From contig JAGAFH010000003.1 in assembly GCA_017612755.1 (NCBI GenBank), forward strand, positions 1 to 7,994: a stretch of 7,994 nt of DNA, in the 5' to 3' direction. Position numbers and translations under genes: made by a program. Shown here piece after piece: positions 5,940 through 7,994 of the stretch. This DNA comes from Clostridiales bacterium (GTDB lineage Bacteria > Bacillota > Clostridia > Saccharofermentanales > Saccharofermentanaceae). The first letter of the stretch is position 1. The number at the start of each line of letters is the position of its first letter. The notes beneath the pieces are model-generated. The model saw only the letters and a list, made by a program, of their open reading frames with translations, was not told the DNA's origin and made no database searches.

Positions 5940-7953
5940 GGGGAAGAAGGACATAAAAGAACGGATCTTGGATAAAGCGTATCTTTTAAGGTATACGCTT
6001 CTTTTCCTGTTTACATCCTTTGGAGTGTTCCTGTGGTTCTTCCTTACGGGAAGGACGATGGTGTGGTGCGTTGACGGTCTGCCCCAGCATTACAACGCCC
6101 TTGTGTTCTACGGATCCTATCTGAGGACTGTCCTGAAGACCGTCTTCATCGACCACAGCCTTAATATCCCTTCCTGGAGTTTTTCCCTCGGTGAGGGAGG
6201 AGATATCCTTAATGTCCTCCATTACTATGCCATCGGTTCCCCTCTCTGCGTTCTGTCTGTCTTTTTTATCGAAAGCAACATGTACGTCCTGTATTGCTTT
6301 ATCGCCCTGTTCAGGCTCTATCTTTCCGGACTGTCCTTTTCGTATCTGTGCAAGGTAACAGGTCAGAAGAATGCCCGGGGGGTGCTGGCGGGAGCTCTTT
6401 CCTATGCCTTCAGTTTCTTCGCTGTTTATAATGCGGCCAGGCATCTGTTTTTCCTGATCCCCGTCGTTATGCTGCCGCTTATCATCGCCGGCGCGGAGAA
6501 GGTGATCAGAAAGGAAAAGCCCTATCTGCTGGTCGTTTCCGTTTTCCTGTCTGTCCTGAGCAATATCTATTTTTTCTACATGATGGTCATCATGACCGTT
6601 GTATATGCAGTGGTCAGGGTGATAGTGATCTACGGGAAAGATATAAGGTCTTATCTGACGGTTGCCTTAAACATGGCCGTCTATTCCCTTACCGGACTTC
6701 TGATGGCCGGAGTGATATTTTTCCCGGCCCTTTATACTTTCCTTGGTGATACGAGAAGCACAGGAGGCGTTCATGCCCTGAGAGCCTTTTATCCCCTGCC
6801 TTATTACAAGGCCATACCCGGGGATCTTCTGGCTCCCAAAGAAGAGCTCTGGCTCTGCCTCTGCTTTACGGCCACATGCATAGTTGCTGCGGTCCTGGTC
6901 TTCAGACGGAAGAAGGAGTTTTTGAGTGTCAAGTCCCTGCTGGTCATCTGCGCCGTCTTCTCGGTATTTCCTTTTTTCGGGAAACTGTTCAACGGCATGT
7001 CTTATATAACCAACAGGTGGAGCTTTGCTATTGCTCTTCTGATCTCTTACGTCCTTGTCTGCGGATATGATGATCTTGTGGCCGGGAAGTCTTTCTACAG
7101 GAAGATTGCGCCTTTCATATTCGGGGTGATACTTATCTTTAATATCATCACCGGTACCGTGACGGAGAGCATGGTCATAATACCTCTTGCCGTACTTGGG
7201 ATCTTTATCTTAACCATGGCCTTCCTGCCCGGAAGGTTTGACAGCGAAAAGAACAGGGGCACACTGGTCCTGGCATTTACTCTTGTGTCGATACTGGTAT
7301 CAGGCTTCACGCTCTTCAGCGCCGGAGGAGCCAATTATGCGGCGGAATCAAGACGGCCTTCCGAGCTGGCCGATTACTACGATGATGACGGTATCTGCGC
7401 CATGAAGCTCTTTGAAGGAAGTGATGAGTTCCATAGGTACAGCGGATCTTCCGTAAACATGAATTCATCTCTCGGAAGGGGCGTATCCACATATGCATAT
7501 TATTGGGCTTTATCAAACCCGGCCTGCGATGAGTTCAGGGACCTTCTCTGCCTGAAGGACTATTCATATTTCAAGACCGAAAACATGGATGACCGTACGA
7601 TACTGACCGATATCGGATCAGTCCTTTATTACATAGTTCCGGAAGGATATGAGGTGATACCTTACGGATATGAGCTCACGGGATCAGACATCTATCCCGG
7701 ACATGACATCTACAGGAACAGCGATTCCATCGGTATCTGTTTTTCCTCTGATAAACTTATCCCCGGATCTTACTGGGACAGTCTTTCTCCCTCCATGAGA
7801 GAAGAGTCCCTTCTTCAGGGTATCGTGGTACCTGATGACACTGTTACAGATCTTCCCATGACAGAGCCGGAACTTTCTGCTTCTGAGCCGGAGCTGACCT
7901 GGTCTTTCAATGGGGATGAAGTCACTTTGGGAGAAGGATCTATAGCAGCTTAA
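5938..7953 (+). CDS. YfhO-family polytopic membrane protein, possibly truncated at its C-terminus
   Basis: This is a large membrane protein of 671 residues with about 13 TM segments between residue 17 and 460, followed by an extracytoplasmic tail of about 210 residues. Family marks are DGLPQHY (46-52) in the first outer loop, the WSFSLGEGGD stretch (80-89), and in the tail the SYWDSLSPSMREESLLQG region from about 611. YfhO proteins are regarded as GT-C-like glycosyltransferases; Bacillus subtilis YfhO has been linked to lipoteichoic acid glycosylation together with CsbB and GtcA. Asp46 sits where GT-C enzymes place a catalytic acid, but that assignment is inference. Family members commonly exceed 800 residues, so this product looks about 200 residues short, and the frame beyond the TAA stays open with family-like sequence. 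No partner glycosyltransferase is in the window. The start ATG 5938 lacks a ribosome site and lies 7 bases past a consensus -10 box. Confidence 0.85.
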   Translation: MGKKDIKERILDKAYLLRYTLLFLFTSFGVFLWFFLTGRTMVWCVDGLPQHYNALVFYGSYLRTVLKTVFIDHSLNIPSWSFSLGEGGDILNVLHYYAIGSPLCVLSVFFIESNMYVLYCFIALFRLYLSGLSFSYLCKVTGQKNARGVLAGALSYAFSFFAVYNAARHLFFLIPVVMLPLIIAGAEKVIRKEKPYLLVVSVFLSVLSNIYFFYMMVIMTVVYAVVRVIVIYGKDIRSYLTVALNMAVYSLTGLLMAGVIFFPALYTFLGDTRSTGGVHALRAFYPLPYYKAIPGDLLAPKEELWLCLCFTATCIVAAVLVFRRKKEFLSVKSLLVICAVFSVFPFFGKLFNGMSYITNRWSFAIALLISYVLVCGYDDLVAGKSFYRKIAPFIFGVILIFNIITGTVTESMVIIPLAVLGIFILTMAFLPGRFDSEKNRGTLVLAFTLVSILVSGFTLFSAGGANYAAESRRPSELADYYDDDGICAMKLFEGSDEFHRYSGSSVNMNSSLGRGVSTYAYYWALSNPACDEFRDLLCLKDYSYFKTENMDDRTILTDIGSVLYYIVPEGYEVIPYGYELTGSDIYPGHDIYRNSDSIGICFSSDKLIPGSYWDSLSPSMREESLLQGIVVPDDTVTDLPMTEPELSASEPELTWSFNGDEVTLGEGSIAA

Positions 7954-7994
7954 GTAGATGCGGCCCTGATAAGAGCTTCCTTTGAGGGCGCTCC
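7954..7994 (+). other. Open frame after the YfhO-type stop codon, possible detached C-terminus
   Basis: The 41 bases left after the TAA contain no stop in the same frame. They read VDAALIRASFEGA, which looks like the strand-rich C-terminal domain of YfhO proteins. They show no start codon with a ribosome site, and no terminator. Thirteen open codons are weak evidence alone; the resemblance to the family is the reason to note it. Confidence 0.3.

Noticed and set aside
7963..7993. Possible terminator after the YfhO-type gene (GCCCT/AGGGC or GAGC/GCTC pairing)
   Set aside because: The stems are 4-5 bp with long loops of 13-17 bases and no T-run follows, so it is not a credible intrinsic terminator.

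Overview
The window looks like chromosomal DNA of a Gram-positive Clostridia-type anaerobe, most likely a Lachnospiraceae relative. This rests on the gene families (a two-unit FtsX-type ABC permease, an AgrC-like GHKL kinase with a LytTR regulator, a YfhO-type membrane protein), strong Shine-Dalgarno sites and tight gene packing. It is inference from style and content. No marker gene fixes the taxon.

Positions 2-4700 (+ strand) hold four tightly packed genes that look like one operon. They are the C-terminal part of a type VII (MacB/BceB-like) ABC permease, its ATPase, a LytTR response regulator and a seven-TM GHKL histidine kinase. Permease and ATPase are 19 bases apart, ATPase and regulator are 43 bases apart, and regulator and kinase overlap by 4 bases. 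The likely logic is that the kinase senses an extracellular, perhaps peptide, signal, the regulator binds DNA, and the ABC pair exports or extracts a peptide or lipid-like substrate or helps in sensing. No peptide precursor gene lies between them.

Positions 4679-5827 (- strand) encode a membrane-anchored diguanylate cyclase with an AGDEF active site and no recognisable I-site. It converges on the kinase gene, and the two reading frames overlap by 22 bases, so no separate terminator fits between them.

Positions 5828-5937 are an AT-rich divergent control region with a candidate promoter for each strand. The rightward one is a consensus extended -10 box (TGaTATAAT) only 7 bases from the next start codon, which predicts a leaderless or nearly leaderless mRNA. 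A perfect 7-bp inverted repeat brackets that -10 box and runs into the ATG.

Positions 5938-7953 encode a YfhO-family polytopic membrane protein, thought to be a GT-C-like glycosyltransferase for cell-surface polymers. It ends at 671 residues, shorter than usual for the family. The frame stays open after the TAA and reads like more of the same protein, so a premature stop is possible. The last 41 bases show no terminator.

I see no RNA genes, mobile elements, CRISPR arrays or origins. The most interesting points are the LytTR/GHKL system coupled to a type VII ABC transporter, the leaderless start under a palindrome, the possible truncation of the YfhO protein and the 22-base convergent gene overlap.
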